Assembly: GCF_041320705.1 (NCBI RefSeq)
Contig: NZ_JBGGTQ010000005.1
Span: forward strand, 248,001 to 312,000
Reading direction: 5' to 3'
Source: Kineococcus mangrovi
GTDB taxonomy: Bacteria > Actinomycetota > Actinomycetes > Actinomycetales > Kineococcaceae
Length of the DNA stretch: 64,000 bases
Position 1 is the first letter of the stretch. Every line of letters starts with the position of its first letter. This document shows, one piece after another, positions 53,000-62,421 of the stretch. The position numbers were made by a program, and so were the translations under genes. The notes under the pieces were generated by a model, which did not search any database, was not told where the DNA came from, and worked only from the letters and a program-made list of their open reading frames with translations.

Positions 53000-53827
53000 G
53001 TGGACGAGCAGGAGGCGCTCGTCCGGCTCGCCTCGGGGGAGCTGGAGATCCACGGCCGCCTCGCCGACGCGTCGAACGCGACGCTCTACGCGACGGCCAC
53101 CACGGACGAAGGTCCCCTGGCGTGCGTCTACAAGCCCGTCTCAGGGGAACGTCCGCTGTGGGACTTCCCCGACGACACCCTGGCCCGCCGGGAGGTCGCG
53201 TCCTACGCGGTCTCGGCGGCGACGGGGTGGGACGTGGTGCCGCCCACGGTGTTCCGGGACGGGCCGCTGGGCCCGGGATCGGTCCAGCTGTGGTTGCAGC
53301 AGGACGGGGCCGACCCCGCTGACGCCGCCGAGGTGGTGCTGCCCTCGCCGGGGGCCGGGCTCGTCGACATCCTCCCGCCGCGACGGGTCGACCCCGGCTG
53401 GCTGACCGTGCTGGAGGCCGAGGACGGGGCGGGCCGGCCCGTGTCCCTCGTCCACGCCGACGACCTGCGGTTGCGGCGGATGGCCGTCCTGGACGTCGTC
53501 CTGAACAACGCCGACCGCAAGGGCGGTCACGTCCTGCCCGGCTGGTCCGGTGCCGTCCACGGCGTGGACCACGGCCTGACCTTCCACGAGGAGCCGAAGC
53601 TGCGGACGGTCCTGTGGGGGTTCGGGGGCACGCGGCTGCTGGCCGAGGAGCGCGAGGTCCTGAGCGTCCTCGTGGGCGACCTCGACGGAACCCTCGGGGA
53701 CGTGCTGGGGGAGCTGTTGTTCGTCGAGGAGGTCGTCGCGACGCTGGAGCGGACCGAGCGGCTCCTGGCGGCCGACCGGATGCCGAGGCCGCGCGGGCAG
53801 CGCACCATCCCGTGGCCGCCGTTCTGA
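53000..53827 (+). CDS. SCO1664-type protein (PI3/4-kinase-like fold)
   Basis: 275 aa from GTG 53000. CVYKPVSGERPLWDFPDDTLARREVASYAVS, RRMAVLDVVLNNADRKGGHVLP and VHGVDHGLTFHEEPKLRTVLWGF resemble a lipid-kinase-like catalytic core (Lys, NNADRK..., DHG). The family is conserved beside DUF3090 and mshC; no reaction is established. The reading frame also covers a CTG at 52979 that would overlap the DUF3090 stop as CTGA, so the true start could lie there. Confidence 0.85.
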   Translation: MDEQEALVRLASGELEIHGRLADASNATLYATATTDEGPLACVYKPVSGERPLWDFPDDTLARREVASYAVSAATGWDVVPPTVFRDGPLGPGSVQLWLQQDGADPADAAEVVLPSPGAGLVDILPPRRVDPGWLTVLEAEDGAGRPVSLVHADDLRLRRMAVLDVVLNNADRKGGHVLPGWSGAVHGVDHGLTFHEEPKLRTVLWGFGGTRLLAEEREVLSVLVGDLDGTLGDVLGELLFVEEVVATLERTERLLAADRMPRPRGQRTIPWPPF

Positions 53828-53850
53828 CCGGCGCCAGGTAGGTTCGGCCC

Positions 53851-55104
53851 GTGCGTTCCTGGCCCGTCCCCGCCGTCCCGTCCCTGCCCGGTCGGGGTCC
53901 CCGCGTCCACCTCCACGACACCTCGACCGGGAAGGTCGTGCCGGTCGGTCCGGAAGGGGGCACCGCGACGCTCTACGTCTGCGGCATCACCCCCTACGAC
54001 GCGACGCACCTGGGTCACGCGAACACCTACGTCGCCTTCGACCTGCTGGGGCGCGCGTGGCGCGACGCGGGGCTCGACGTCCGCTACGTGCAGAACGTCA
54101 CCGACGTCGACGACCCGCTGCTGGAGCGCGCCACCGCCACGGGTGTCGACTGGCGCGACCTCGCCGCCTCGCAGATCGACCTGTTCCGCGCCGACATGGA
54201 GGCGTTGTCGGTCGTCCCGCCGCAGGAGTACCTCGGCGTCGTGGAAGCCGTCGACCTCGTCTCCACCGCCGTGCGGGACCTGCTCGCCGCCGGTGCGGCG
54301 TACCGCGTCCCGGGTGTCGACGGGGAACCGGACGGAGACGTGTACTTCCCCGTCGCCGCCGACGAGGCGTTCGGCGAGGTCAGCGGCGCCGACCGCGACA
54401 CGATGCTGGACCTGTCCGCCGAGCGCGGCGGCGATCCGCAGCGGCCGGGCAAGCGGGACCCGCTGGACCCGCTGCTGTGGCGGGTGGAGCGCGCGGGGGA
54501 ACCCGCGTGGGACGCCGGGGACCTCGGACGGGGACGCCCGGGCTGGCACGTGGAGTGCACGGCGATCGCGTTGCAGCACCTGGGGATGCCCATCGACGTG
54601 CAGGCCGGCGGGTCGGACCTGGTGTTCCCGCACCACGAGATGGGGGCTTCCCACGCGCACCTGCTGCGTCCGGGGTCGCGTCCGTTCGCCCGGGCCTACG
54701 CGCACTCGGGGATGGTCGCGTTCGACGGCGAGAAGATGAGCAAGTCCAAGGGCAACCTCGTCCTCGTCTCCAAGCTGCGCGCGGCCGGGGTCGAACCCGG
54801 CGCCGTCCGGCTCGCGCTCGTCGCCCACCACTGGCGCAGCGAGTGGGAGTGGACCGAGGAGGTCCTGGCCGCGGCGCGGGAGCGGTTCGCGGCGTGGAGC
54901 GCCGCCGTCGACCGCCCCGCCGGTCCGCCGGCCGAGGACCTGCTGGCGACGGTGCGGGAACGGCTGGCCGACGACCTCGACGCCCCCGGGGCGGTCGCGG
55001 CCGTCGACGCGTGGGTCGCGTCGGGGGAGGGCACCGACGAGGCCGCGCCCGGGCTGGTGCGCGACCTGGTGGCGGCGCTGCTCGGGGTGGAACTCGCCCG
55101 CTAG
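53851..55104 (+). CDS. mshC: L-cysteine:1D-myo-inositol 2-amino-2-deoxy-alpha-D-glucopyranoside ligase MshC
   Basis: 417 aa CysS-like ligase that joins cysteine to GlcN-Ins, the third step of mycothiol synthesis. [30 protein letters not shown], the zinc site including [11 protein letters not shown] and [10 protein letters not shown], and KMSKSKGN are present. GTG 53851 follows TAGGTT (53839-53844) by 6 nt. Its TAG stop overlaps the convergent dipeptidase stop (CTAG). It marks the organism as an actinobacterium using mycothiol. Confidence 0.95.
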   Translation: MRSWPVPAVPSLPGRGPRVHLHDTSTGKVVPVGPEGGTATLYVCGITPYDATHLGHANTYVAFDLLGRAWRDAGLDVRYVQNVTDVDDPLLERATATGVDWRDLAASQIDLFRADMEALSVVPPQEYLGVVEAVDLVSTAVRDLLAAGAAYRVPGVDGEPDGDVYFPVAADEAFGEVSGADRDTMLDLSAERGGDPQRPGKRDPLDPLLWRVERAGEPAWDAGDLGRGRPGWHVECTAIALQHLGMPIDVQAGGSDLVFPHHEMGASHAHLLRPGSRPFARAYAHSGMVAFDGEKMSKSKGNLVLVSKLRAAGVEPGAVRLALVAHHWRSEWEWTEEVLAAARERFAAWSAAVDRPAGPPAEDLLATVRERLADDLDAPGAVAAVDAWVASGEGTDEAAPGLVRDLVAALLGVELAR

Positions 55105-56117
55105 TCCACCGACGTGCCGTCCTGCGCCTCCTCCAGGACGCGCAGGGCGTTGCCGCAGGTGAGGGCCCGCAGGTCCGCGGCCGACCAGCCCCGGTCGGCC
55201 AGGGCCTGCAGCAGGGCCGGGTAGCAGGACACGTCGGCCAGCCCGTCGGGGAACGCGTCGGTGCCGTCGTAGTCGCCGCCGAGGCCGACGTGCTCGATCC
55301 CGACGACCTCGCGCGCGTGCTCGAGGTGGCGGACGACGTCGTGGAGGGTCGCCCGGTCGGTGCCGGGTGCCGACACGAACGCCGGGACGAAGGTCACCAT
55401 GAGCACGCCCCCGTTGTCCGGCAGGCGTTCCAGCACGCCGTCCGGCACGTTGCGCGGGTGGTCGGTGACCGTCCGGCAGGAGGAGTGCGAGAACAGCACG
55501 GGCCGCGTCGTGGTGTCGAGGGCGTCGTGCATGGTGCGTTCGTGGACGTGGGAGAGGTCGACGAGGACGCCGGTCCGGTTCATCTCCCGGACGACGTCGC
55601 GGCCGAACCCCGTCAGCCCGTGGTCGACGGGTTCCCCGGTCGCCGAGGCCGCCCACGGGGTGTTGTCGTTGTGGGTCAGCGTCACGTACGCCAGGCCCGC
55701 GCGGCGCAGTTCCCGCAGGACAGCGAGCGAGCCGGCGATGGAGTGCCCGCCCTCGGCCCCGACGAGGGAGGCGATGCGGCCCGCGGCCACCGCCTCCCGC
55801 ACGCCCGTCGCGGTGGGCGTCCACGCGAAGACGTCGGGCTGGGCCCGCACGACGCGGCGCACGACGTCGACCTGTTCCAGCACGGCGACCGTCGCCGCGG
55901 CCGGGTCCAGGTCCGAGGGCACGTAGACCGACCAGAACTGCGCCCCGACGCCCCCGGCGCGCAGCCGGGGGACGTCGGTGTGCAGGGTCGGCTGGTCCAG
56001 CAACCCCGCCGCGACGGGGTCGGAGCCGAACCGTTCGCGCACTTCCCACGCCAGGTCGTTGTGCCCGTCGAAGACCGGGTGGGTGGTGAGCACGTCGCGG
56101 TGCAGGTCCACGCTCAC
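55101..56117 (-). CDS. Membrane dipeptidase family (M19) peptidase
   Basis: 338 aa. Zinc ligands appear in [12 protein letters not shown] (HxD), [11 protein letters not shown] (Glu) and LFSHSSCR (His), with [17 protein letters not shown] near the C-terminus, the renal-dipeptidase pattern. It should cleave dipeptides, possibly with D-residues. GTG 56117 overlaps the stop of the AIM24 gene as GTGA; it is the last gene of a four-gene operon. Confidence 0.9.
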   Translation of the reverse strand: MSVDLHRDVLTTHPVFDGHNDLAWEVRERFGSDPVAAGLLDQPTLHTDVPRLRAGGVGAQFWSVYVPSDLDPAAATVAVLEQVDVVRRVVRAQPDVFAWTPTATGVREAVAAGRIASLVGAEGGHSIAGSLAVLRELRRAGLAYVTLTHNDNTPWAASATGEPVDHGLTGFGRDVVREMNRTGVLVDLSHVHERTMHDALDTTTRPVLFSHSSCRTVTDHPRNVPDGVLERLPDNGGVLMVTFVPAFVSAPGTDRATLHDVVRHLEHAREVVGIEHVGLGGDYDGTDAFPDGLADVSCYPALLQALADRGWSAADLRALTCGNALRVLEEAQDGTSVD

Positions 56118-56887
56118 TGCTGGTGCTGCGAGAGCTGCTGCTGGATGACGCCCGACAGGTGCCGCAACTGGTTGGGCCCCAGCTGGTGCACCTCGCCCTC
56201 GAGCCGGCGCACGACCTGCGGGTCCTCCAGCACGCGCTCCGAGCTCTGCAGCAGGACCGTCCCCGCACCGGTGAAGTCGTACTGCCGCTCCTCCCCGGAC
56301 CGCGTCCCGAACAGCGCGCCCCGGGCGGCGCCGAGGAAGTGCCCCATCCAGCCGGCGTCGAAGTGCTGGGAGGGGGCGGGGCAGTCGGCCCAGCCGACGA
56401 GCGCCTCCGGGTCCACCCGCACCGGGGGCTCGACGAAGATGACCGGCCCGGAGGAGCTGGCGAGGAACTTCCCCGTCCCGATGAGGGTGAGGAACCCCGG
56501 GATGATCGACTCCTTGAGCTCCAGGCTCGCGTCGAACGCCAGCAGGTTCGCGGCGCGGACGGTGAGGTTCCCGTCGTCGAGGTCGTAGGAGTTGATGTCG
56601 TACCCGCGGTCGCCGAGCAGGACGTGGCCCTGGCCGTTCGCGACGACCCAGTCCCGGCTGTAGAGGGGGGAGGAGAACGTGGAGGCGACCATGGCGGTCA
56701 TCGACGTCGCCGTCAGGGGTTCGAACCGGATCGTCCCGCCGCCGGCGGGGTAGTAGGCGATCATCCGGCCGGTCTGCATGAACAGCGGACCGGTGAGCCG
56801 CACGCAGTACGCGTACGGGTTGTCCGGGAGGTTGTCGTGGTCCGGCAGCGACTGCGGGTCGAGGGGCTGGGGGCTGGTGGAGGCCAT
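56114..56887 (-). CDS. AIM24-family protein, third paralogue
   Basis: 257 aa beta-rich protein: [100 protein letters not shown] and a Gln-rich C-terminus ([14 protein letters not shown]). AIM24/TIGR00266 proteins are of unknown function. ATG 56887 overlaps the stop of the preceding paralogue by one base. It is the most diverged of the three. Confidence 0.85.
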   Translation of the reverse strand: MASTSPQPLDPQSLPDHDNLPDNPYAYCVRLTGPLFMQTGRMIAYYPAGGGTIRFEPLTATSMTAMVASTFSSPLYSRDWVVANGQGHVLLGDRGYDINSYDLDDGNLTVRAANLLAFDASLELKESIIPGFLTLIGTGKFLASSSGPVIFVEPPVRVDPEALVGWADCPAPSQHFDAGWMGHFLGAARGALFGTRSGEERQYDFTGAGTVLLQSSERVLEDPQVVRRLEGEVHQLGPNQLRHLSGVIQQQLSQHQQ

Positions 56888-57555
56888 CAGAGCTTCTCCT
56901 CGCTCGCCTGGACGTAGACGGTGCCCTCGCCGGACACCTTGAGCTGCACGCCTTCCCCGGACCCGCGGCCCACGGCGTCGCGCCAGGAGACCGCCGTGGC
57001 CACGTCCAGGCGCAGGTTCCCGACGTGGGCGACGTACGCCTGCGGGTCGACGACGACCTGCCGGCTGCCGCCGACCGGGAGGGCGAAGGTGCCGCCGTGG
57101 GACAGGACCGCGACGGTGCCGCGGCCGGACAGCTGCGTGGTGAACAGGCCTTGACCCGTCACCGCCCCCCGCACCGCGCCGCGCAACCCGCCCTGCTGGC
57201 CGAGGAAGACGACCGAGCTGGAGAGGTTCGCGTCGTGGGCGAGCAACCGGTCGGCCTCGACCGACATGGGCTGGGAGCCGTCGAGGTCGACGACGGTGAC
57301 GTGGTGCCCGCGGAAGCCGTAGTGCACCGTGCCGTCGCCCTCGGCGACCATGAGCGGGACCGCCTCGCCCTGCACGCCGCGCGCGAGCGCCGAGGCGATG
57401 CCGCCGCCGTACGCGCCGCCACCGGGACCGCCGACGACGGGGGAGAAGGCGATCTGCCCGGTGGTGGCGAGCATCGCGCCGCGGCGGGCGAGGACCTCGG
57501 CGCCGGGGCGGACCTCGGCGAGGACGACCTTGGAGGTGACCTTGGTGAACCCCAT
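56887..57555 (-). CDS. AIM24-family protein, second paralogue
   Basis: 222 aa. [73 protein letters not shown] and [12 protein letters not shown] show the TIGR00266 jelly-roll. ATG 57555 has GAGGAG about 8 nt upstream and overlaps the previous gene's stop by one base. Confidence 0.87.
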   Translation of the reverse strand: MGFTKVTSKVVLAEVRPGAEVLARRGAMLATTGQIAFSPVVGGPGGGAYGGGIASALARGVQGEAVPLMVAEGDGTVHYGFRGHHVTVVDLDGSQPMSVEADRLLAHDANLSSSVVFLGQQGGLRGAVRGAVTGQGLFTTQLSGRGTVAVLSHGGTFALPVGGSRQVVVDPQAYVAHVGNLRLDVATAVSWRDAVGRGSGEGVQLKVSGEGTVYVQASEEKL

Positions 57556-58184
57556 CACCGCTCCTCGGGCTGGATGTAGACGACGCCCTGGCCCTCGAAC
57601 CGCAGGGAGAACGCCTCGCCGGAGCTCTCGCCGATGAGGTTGCGCCAGGAGACGTCGGTGACGAAGGACTGGGACAGGTTCCCGACGGCGCCGATGTAGG
57701 CGTCGGGGTCGACGACGAGCGGGGTCTGCGGGGTGACGCGCAGCGCGATGGGCGGCCCGCCGAGGGAGAGCAGCGCGACCTGGCCGTGACCGGTGACGGT
57801 GGTGGTGAACAGGCCCTGGCCGCTGGAGGCGCCTTGCAGGCCGGTGAAGGTGACGTCGGTCTTGAGGCTGTCGTGCAGGCAGAGCAGGCCCTCGGACTCG
57901 GCCTTGAGGGTGTCGCCGGCGAGGTCGAGGACGAGGACGTAGCCGGCGGCGACGGCGAAGTGGACGGTGCCGCGGCCGGTGACCTCCATGAGGGACAGGG
58001 ACTCGCCGGTGACGCGCTGCTTGAAGGCGGCGCGCAGGCCGCCTCCGCCGCCCATCCCGGCGTTCTTGAACTGGACCTCGCCCTCGTAGGCGACCATCGA
58101 GCCGGTCTGGGCGCGCACGGCGCTGCCCTTGGACCCGTCGAGGTCGACGACGAGGACGCGCGGTGTTTCGAGCCGCCAGGACAC
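57555..58184 (-). CDS. AIM24-family protein, first paralogue
   Basis: 209 aa. LETPRVLVVDLDGSKGSAVRAQTGSMVAYEGEVQFKN, GRGTVHFAVAAGYVLVLDLAGDTLKAESEGLLCLHDSL and the end GVVYIQPEER fit the family. I chose GTG 58184 because GAGGAG lies just upstream and the AIM24 fold begins a few residues later; the frame is open beyond 58220. First of the operon AIM24-AIM24-AIM24-dipeptidase. Confidence 0.85.
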   Translation of the reverse strand: MSWRLETPRVLVVDLDGSKGSAVRAQTGSMVAYEGEVQFKNAGMGGGGGLRAAFKQRVTGESLSLMEVTGRGTVHFAVAAGYVLVLDLAGDTLKAESEGLLCLHDSLKTDVTFTGLQGASSGQGLFTTTVTGHGQVALLSLGGPPIALRVTPQTPLVVDPDAYIGAVGNLSQSFVTDVSWRNLIGESSGEAFSLRFEGQGVVYIQPEER

Positions 58185-58321
58185 GAGCTCCTCCTCGGTG
58201 TTCGGCACGTCGTTGCGCACATCGGGGACTGCTGTCGGACCATCATGGCGCGGGCCGGTCCGGGGACGCCGCGGGGGCGGTCGCGTGGTGGTGACCGCCC
58301 CCACGGGCTGGTGCTGTCGGC

Positions 58322-58780
58322 TCAGGACTGGCCGGGCTGGCCGTACTGGTTCGGGCCGCCGAACTGAGGGGGCTGCCCGGGGAACCGGCCGTAGCCGGCG
58401 TCGACCCCCTTGGGGTTGGGGCCGAAGCGGTTGGGACCGGGCTGGCTGTCCTTGCAGGCCCAGACGATGAGGAGGACCAGGAAGACGATGCCAGCCAGGG
58501 GGATGAAGATCGTCAGGAACCAGAGACCGGACTTGTCGATGTCGTGCAGGCGGCGCCAGGTGACCGCGAGGCCCGGCAGCAGCAGGGCCAGACCGACGAG
58601 GCCGCCGAACAACCCGGACCCCGAGCTGGTCGTGGTCCCGGCGACGGTGTCCAGGACGCTGGCGACCGCACCGGCCAGGAACGAGAAGAGCGTCCAGTAC
58701 CAGTACTCCGAGCGCCGTGCTCTCCCGGAGAAGGTCACGTACTTGGAGAAGCCGGTCTTGACGGCGGTCTGGACGTTCAC
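58322..58780 (-). CDS. DUF805 membrane protein
   Basis: 152 aa. FSGRARRSEYWYWTLFSFLAGAVASVLD, LALLLPGLAVTWRRLHDIDKSGLWFLTIFIPLAGIVFLVLLIVWACKDS match DUF805, with four hydrophobic helices and a Pro/Gly/Gln-rich tail (GRFPGQPPQFGGPNQYGQPGQS). Function unknown. GTG 58780 has GGGGGA upstream. Confidence 0.9.
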   Translation of the reverse strand: MNVQTAVKTGFSKYVTFSGRARRSEYWYWTLFSFLAGAVASVLDTVAGTTTSSGSGLFGGLVGLALLLPGLAVTWRRLHDIDKSGLWFLTIFIPLAGIVFLVLLIVWACKDSQPGPNRFGPNPKGVDAGYGRFPGQPPQFGGPNQYGQPGQS

Positions 58781-58875
58781 GGTGTCCCCCTCGGCCGGAC
58801 GGTCCGGTCCCCACCAGTCTGCCGTGATCTTCGTCCCGGTGCGGGGTGGTCGGCCGACCGTGTCACCCGGCCAGG

Positions 58876-59748
58876 TCAGCCGCGGCGCGGCGGGTCGTCG
58901 CGCCGGCGCAGGTAGCGCTCGAACTCCCGGGCGATGGCCTCCCCGGAGGCCTCGGGCAGCTCGGCGGTGTCCTTGGCCTCCTCGAGCTGCTGGACGTACT
59001 CGGCGATCTCGGTGTCCTCGGCGGCGAGCTCGTCGACGCCGCGTTCCCAGGCGCGGGCGTCCTCGGGCAGCTCCTCCAGGGGGATGGACAGGTCGAGGAG
59101 CTCCTCGATGCGGCGCAGCAGCGCGAGGGTCCCCTTGGGGGAGGGCGGTTGACCGACGTAGTGCGGGATGGCGGCCCACAGGGAGACCGAGGGGATGCCG
59201 GCGGCGGTGACGGCGTCCTGGACGACGCCGACGATGCCGGTGGGGCCCTCGTAGCGGGAGGGTTCGATGTCGAGCTTCTCGACGAGCTCGGGGTCCTCGC
59301 TGCTGGAGGTGATGGGCAGGGGGCGGGTGTGCGGGACGTCGGCGAGGAGGGCGCCGAGGGTCAGGACGAGGGAGGCGTGGTGGGTGCGGGCGACCTCGAC
59401 GAGCTCCTGGGCGTAGGTGCGCCAGCGCATGGAGGGTTCGATGCCGCGCACGAGGATCACGTCGCGGGGGCCGTCGGGCAGCTGCACGGCGGAGATGCGG
59501 GTCGTGGGCCAGGTGAGGCGGCGGCGTCCGTCGTCGTCGAAGTGGACGGTCGGGCGGTTGACCTGGAAGTCGTGGTAGAGCTCGGGGTCGAACTCCGTGA
59601 CGTCGGTGGCGTCCCACACGTCGTGCAGGTGCGCGACGGCCTGGCTGGCGGACTCGCCGGCGTCGTTCCAGCCCTCGAAGGCCGCGATGACGACGGGGTT
59701 GCGCAGGACGAGGTCGTCCGTCGTGGGGTCGGCAGGCTGCTCTGGCAC
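58876..59748 (-). CDS. PAC2 family protein
   Basis: 290 aa. VVIAAFEGWNDAGESASQAVAHL, DFQVNRPTVHFDDDGRRRLTWPT, ILVRGIEPSMRWRTYAQELVEVA, PTGIVGVVQDAVTAAGIPSVSLWAAIPHYVGQPPSPKGTLALL define the PAC2 family, related to the proteasome assembly chaperone. In actinobacteria the role is unproven. GTG 59748 follows TAGGGT (59755-59760, minus strand) by 6 nt; the -10 overlaps that of the divergent HAD gene. Confidence 0.92.
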   Translation of the reverse strand: MPEQPADPTTDDLVLRNPVVIAAFEGWNDAGESASQAVAHLHDVWDATDVTEFDPELYHDFQVNRPTVHFDDDGRRRLTWPTTRISAVQLPDGPRDVILVRGIEPSMRWRTYAQELVEVARTHHASLVLTLGALLADVPHTRPLPITSSSEDPELVEKLDIEPSRYEGPTGIVGVVQDAVTAAGIPSVSLWAAIPHYVGQPPSPKGTLALLRRIEELLDLSIPLEELPEDARAWERGVDELAAEDTEIAEYVQQLEEAKDTAELPEASGEAIAREFERYLRRRDDPPRRG

Positions 59749-59754
59749 GGCTCA

Positions 59755-59764
59755 ACCCTAGACT
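59755..59764. promoter_or_regulatory. Overlapping divergent -10 boxes
   Basis: ACCCTAGACT reads TAGGGT on the minus strand (59760-59755, for PAC2) and TAGACT on the plus strand (59759-59764, for the HAD gene), sharing the TA. Each is 6 to 9 nt from a start codon. Both promoters cannot be occupied at once. Confidence 0.6.
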
Positions 59765-59773
59765 CCGGGGCTG

Positions 59774-60517
59774 ATGAGTCCCCACGAAGCGCCCGCCGGA
59801 CACGCCCCGGACCCCGTGACCGCCCCCGAGTCCCTGCCCGCGGCGGTGCTGTGGGACATGGACGGCACGCTGGTCGACACCGAGCCGCACTGGATCGCGG
59901 CCGAGACGTCGCTGCTGGGCCGGTACGGGGCGGCGTGGAGCCACGAGCAGGCGCTGGCGCTGGTGGGCAGCGCGCTGCCGGACTCGGGTCGGGTCCTGGC
60001 CGAGCACGTCGAGCGCAGCACGGGGGTGGTCCTGGACGCGGGCGCCGTCGTGGACGAGCTGGTCGAGGCGGTCATCGCCCAGGTGCGCGCGGCGGTCGTG
60101 TGGCGGCCGGGGGCGCTGGACCTGCTGGGGGCGCTCGGCGAGGCGGGGGTCCCGTGTGCGCTGGTGACCATGTCGTACCGCAACCTCGCGGGGACGGTCG
60201 CGGCGATGCTGCCGGGTGCCTTCTCGGTCGTGGTGGCCGGGGACGAGGTGGAGCGCGGCAAGCCGGCGCCGGACCCGTACCTGCGGGCGGCCGAGCTGCT
60301 GGGGGTGGACCCGGGCGACTGCGTCGTGGTGGAGGACTCCCCGACGGGGGTCGCCTCGGGGGAGGCCGCGGGGGCGCACGTGCTGGCCTGTCCGCACATG
60401 GTGCCGATCCCGGCCGCGCCGGGCCGCAGCCGGGTCGCGTCGCTGGCCGAGGTGGACGTGGCGGCGCTGGGTCGCATCGCCGCCGGCCGGCCGCTGGACA
60501 CCGTCCCCGTGGGCTGA
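59774..60517 (+). CDS. HAD-superfamily phosphatase (beta-PGM/CbbY-like)
   Basis: 247 aa. Motif I is LWDMDGTLVDTEPHW, motif II ALVTMSYRN, and motifs III/IV GKPAPDPYLRAAELLG and VVVEDSPTGVASGEAAG, so the phosphatase set is intact. The substrate is probably a sugar phosphate or a nucleotide, but is not known. ATG 59774 is 9 nt after TAGACT without a Shine-Dalgarno. Confidence 0.9.
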   Translation: MSPHEAPAGHAPDPVTAPESLPAAVLWDMDGTLVDTEPHWIAAETSLLGRYGAAWSHEQALALVGSALPDSGRVLAEHVERSTGVVLDAGAVVDELVEAVIAQVRAAVVWRPGALDLLGALGEAGVPCALVTMSYRNLAGTVAAMLPGAFSVVVAGDEVERGKPAPDPYLRAAELLGVDPGDCVVVEDSPTGVASGEAAGAHVLACPHMVPIPAAPGRSRVASLAEVDVAALGRIAAGRPLDTVPVG

Positions 60518-60522
60518 CCACG

Positions 60523-60696
60523 GTGCTCTGGGGGCACTCCTCGGGGTGCTCGACCGCGCAGGCCGCGGCCTACCGGGCGGACGGGAAGCCCCTCGTGCGG
60601 CCGGCGAGCGGACCGCCGGGGGAGCTGTTGGGGCGGTTGTCGTTCAAGGCGTTGGACGCCCTCGACGACGCATTGCGGTTGCACCTGGATCTTTGA
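60523..60696 (+). CDS. Small ORF resembling the C-terminus of MazF/PemK toxins
   Basis: 57 codons from GTG 60523, six bases after the HAD stop. The end GRLSFKALDALDDALRLHLDL resembles the last helix of MazF/PemK mRNA interferases, but the catalytic N-terminal half is missing. TTG Leu codons and the final CTT are unlike the GC3-rich neighbours, suggesting transfer. It may be a toxin remnant or a chance frame. Confidence 0.35.
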   Translation: MLWGHSSGCSTAQAAAYRADGKPLVRPASGPPGELLGRLSFKALDALDDALRLHLDL

Positions 60697-60746
60697 GCCT
60701 GCTGACGAGAACGACCCCATCGGGGGATGACCGTGATGTCCACCGT

Positions 60747-61280
60747 CTACCGCGACTCCAGCCAGTGGTCAGGTGGTACGTCGGGTCGATGCGGGACAGG
60801 ACGTTCCTGCTCACCCCACGCACCGGACCCGAAGGCGAGGTCGGCCACCGTGCGCCAGAAGCGCCCGGCCCCGGGGTTGTCGTGCTGGAAGGCGATCGAC
60901 CACGGCCCGTGGTGTCGGCCCAAGACGTCCAAGGCGAGGTGACGTCCCAGCCCCTCACGGCGGACGACGGGGGCGATCCACAGCGCCGCCAGGCCGCGGC
61001 GCCGGCCGGTGAGGCCGTCCACCACGGCGAAACCGACGGGGGCCTGCTCACCGGTCCTGGGGTGGGCCCGCCAGGCCAGGTACGCGACGTGATCCTCACC
61101 AGGTGCGCGGGGCAGGTCCTGGACCTGGTAGCGCCCGTCGGCGTAGGGCAAGGCGCCGACGGTGGGGGCCAGGTCGTGGCGCAAGCACTGCCACAGCCAG
61201 GCCAGGACGTCCCACTCCTGCTCGACCTGCACAGGCCGGATCGACACGGCAGGCGCGCTCTTCACGGGTTCGGTCATCAT
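60747..61280 (-). CDS. GNAT-family N-acetyltransferase
   Basis: 177 aa. The acetyl-CoA loop is APVVRREGLGRHLALDVLG (R/Q-x-x-G-x-G/A type), followed by GPWSIAFQHDNPGAGRFWRTVADLAFG, where GNATs carry the N/F motif. The substrate is unknown. ATG 61280 begins 10 bases after the stop of the upstream GNAT gene, so they form an operon. Confidence 0.8.
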   Translation of the reverse strand: MMTEPVKSAPAVSIRPVQVEQEWDVLAWLWQCLRHDLAPTVGALPYADGRYQVQDLPRAPGEDHVAYLAWRAHPRTGEQAPVGFAVVDGLTGRRRGLAALWIAPVVRREGLGRHLALDVLGRHHGPWSIAFQHDNPGAGRFWRTVADLAFGSGAWGEQERPVPHRPDVPPDHWLESR

Positions 61281-61290
61281 CGGTCGGTGA

Positions 61291-61773
61291 TCACCGGTCC
61301 AGGGGGCGGACGAGTTCGCGGAAGGTCCGGCCGGCGGGGCCGGTGAAGTCACGCACGGCGACGAAGCCGGCCTTGCGGCACAGGGCCAGGGAGCGTTCGT
61401 TGAAGGTGGCCACGGCGGTGCGCAGCTGGACGGGCCCGAAGAGGTCGCGAGCCAGGGTGGCGACCTGCGGCAGCAGCTCGGAGGCCAGACCGCGGCTGAC
61501 CAGGTCCGGGCGCACGCCCAGGCCGACGTCGAGGCCGTGCTCGTGGGGGTGCTGGCCGCGCACGCGTGCCTCGGGGCCCAGGACGCAGAAGGCGACGACC
61601 GCCCCGTGCTGGTCCAAGGCGGGGTAGTAGCCGTGACCGGCGTCGTCGCGGTCGGTGAACAGGGCGGTGTCGTCGGGGTCGACGTCGTAGAGGTCGAAGG
61701 GAGCTGGGTAGCTCCACGCGGCGACGGTGCGGGCTTCCTCACCGGTCATGGCGCGCGTCAGCAACGTCGGCAC
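61291..61773 (-). CDS. GNAT-family N-acetyltransferase (RimJ/RimL-like)
   Basis: 160 aa. DVGLGVRPDLVSRGLASELLPQVATLARDLFGPVQLRTAVATFNERSLALCRKAGFVAVRDF has the acetyl-CoA loop R-G-L-A and the N-x-R-S-L-x-L-C-x-K-x-G-F end of the fold. GTG 61773 follows TACCGT (61781-61786, minus strand) by 7 nt; the frame runs further but without support. First of the two-GNAT operon. Confidence 0.83.
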   Translation of the reverse strand: MPTLLTRAMTGEEARTVAAWSYPAPFDLYDVDPDDTALFTDRDDAGHGYYPALDQHGAVVAFCVLGPEARVRGQHPHEHGLDVGLGVRPDLVSRGLASELLPQVATLARDLFGPVQLRTAVATFNERSLALCRKAGFVAVRDFTGPAGRTFRELVRPLDR

Positions 61774-61929
61774 CCGCGTCACGGTAGTCGGGCGAGCTGA
61801 CGTGATCGCGCGCCTTTTGCCGCACGAGCGCGACATCGGTAGCCACTCGAAACCGCACCACGCGGGACGACCGGATGCGTGGCGAGGACTTCACCTGGTG
61901 CGGAGCGGATCGCTGGGGCAGTGCGTCTG

Positions 61930-62421
61930 ATGGACGTGCGACGTCGTCAGGCCCTTACGGCTACCGGTGCACTGGCCTTCGTCTGCCTGACGTTGGGCAT
62001 GGCCCCCGGGGTCTTCCCCACCACGTCTGCCGCGGCCAGCTGCGTGGGCCCTCAACTGGCGATCGGCTCCGACCCCGCCGCGGCGGAGCCAACCGCCCAG
62101 GAGAGCCCGGCGCCGGTCCCCGTCCCCGCTAGTGAGCCCCTGCAGGTGTCCGGACAGTGGTTCCACGAGGGCTGCGACGACACCGGCACGGGTGGAGCGG
62201 GTTGCGCTGGGCCGATCACGACTTCGCAGAGCCCCATGAAGGACGTGGATCTGGTCCTGACGCAGGAAGAGGAGTCGTGGACGCTGGGCACGGCGGACGC
62301 CGCCGGTCAGGCCGAGCACTACGCCATCGGCTGGGAGGTCGAACTACCCGATGACGTCGCGCCGGGTCCGGCCGTGCTCAGCGCTGCTGGCACCGAGGTG
62401 ATGGTGCAGGTCAGCGGCTGA
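61930..62421 (+). CDS. Secreted hypothetical protein
   Basis: 163 aa. A signal peptide (ALTATGALAFVCLTLGMAPGVFPTTSAAAS) is followed by a Pro/Ala-rich stretch, then QWFHEGCDDTGTGGAGCAGP with two Cys and a beta-rich end (GWEVELPDDVAPGPAVLSAAGTEVMVQVSG). No family recognised. ATG 61930 is the best start; GTG 61921 is possible. Confidence 0.6.
   Translation: MDVRRRQALTATGALAFVCLTLGMAPGVFPTTSAAASCVGPQLAIGSDPAAAEPTAQESPAPVPVPASEPLQVSGQWFHEGCDDTGTGGAGCAGPITTSQSPMKDVDLVLTQEEESWTLGTADAAGQAEHYAIGWEVELPDDVAPGPAVLSAAGTEVMVQVSG

Noticed and set aside
53527-56268. Minus-strand frame of 913 codons over SCO1664-type, mshC and dipeptidase genes
   Set aside because: Same cause; composition is not protein-like and mshC is unmistakable on the opposite strand.
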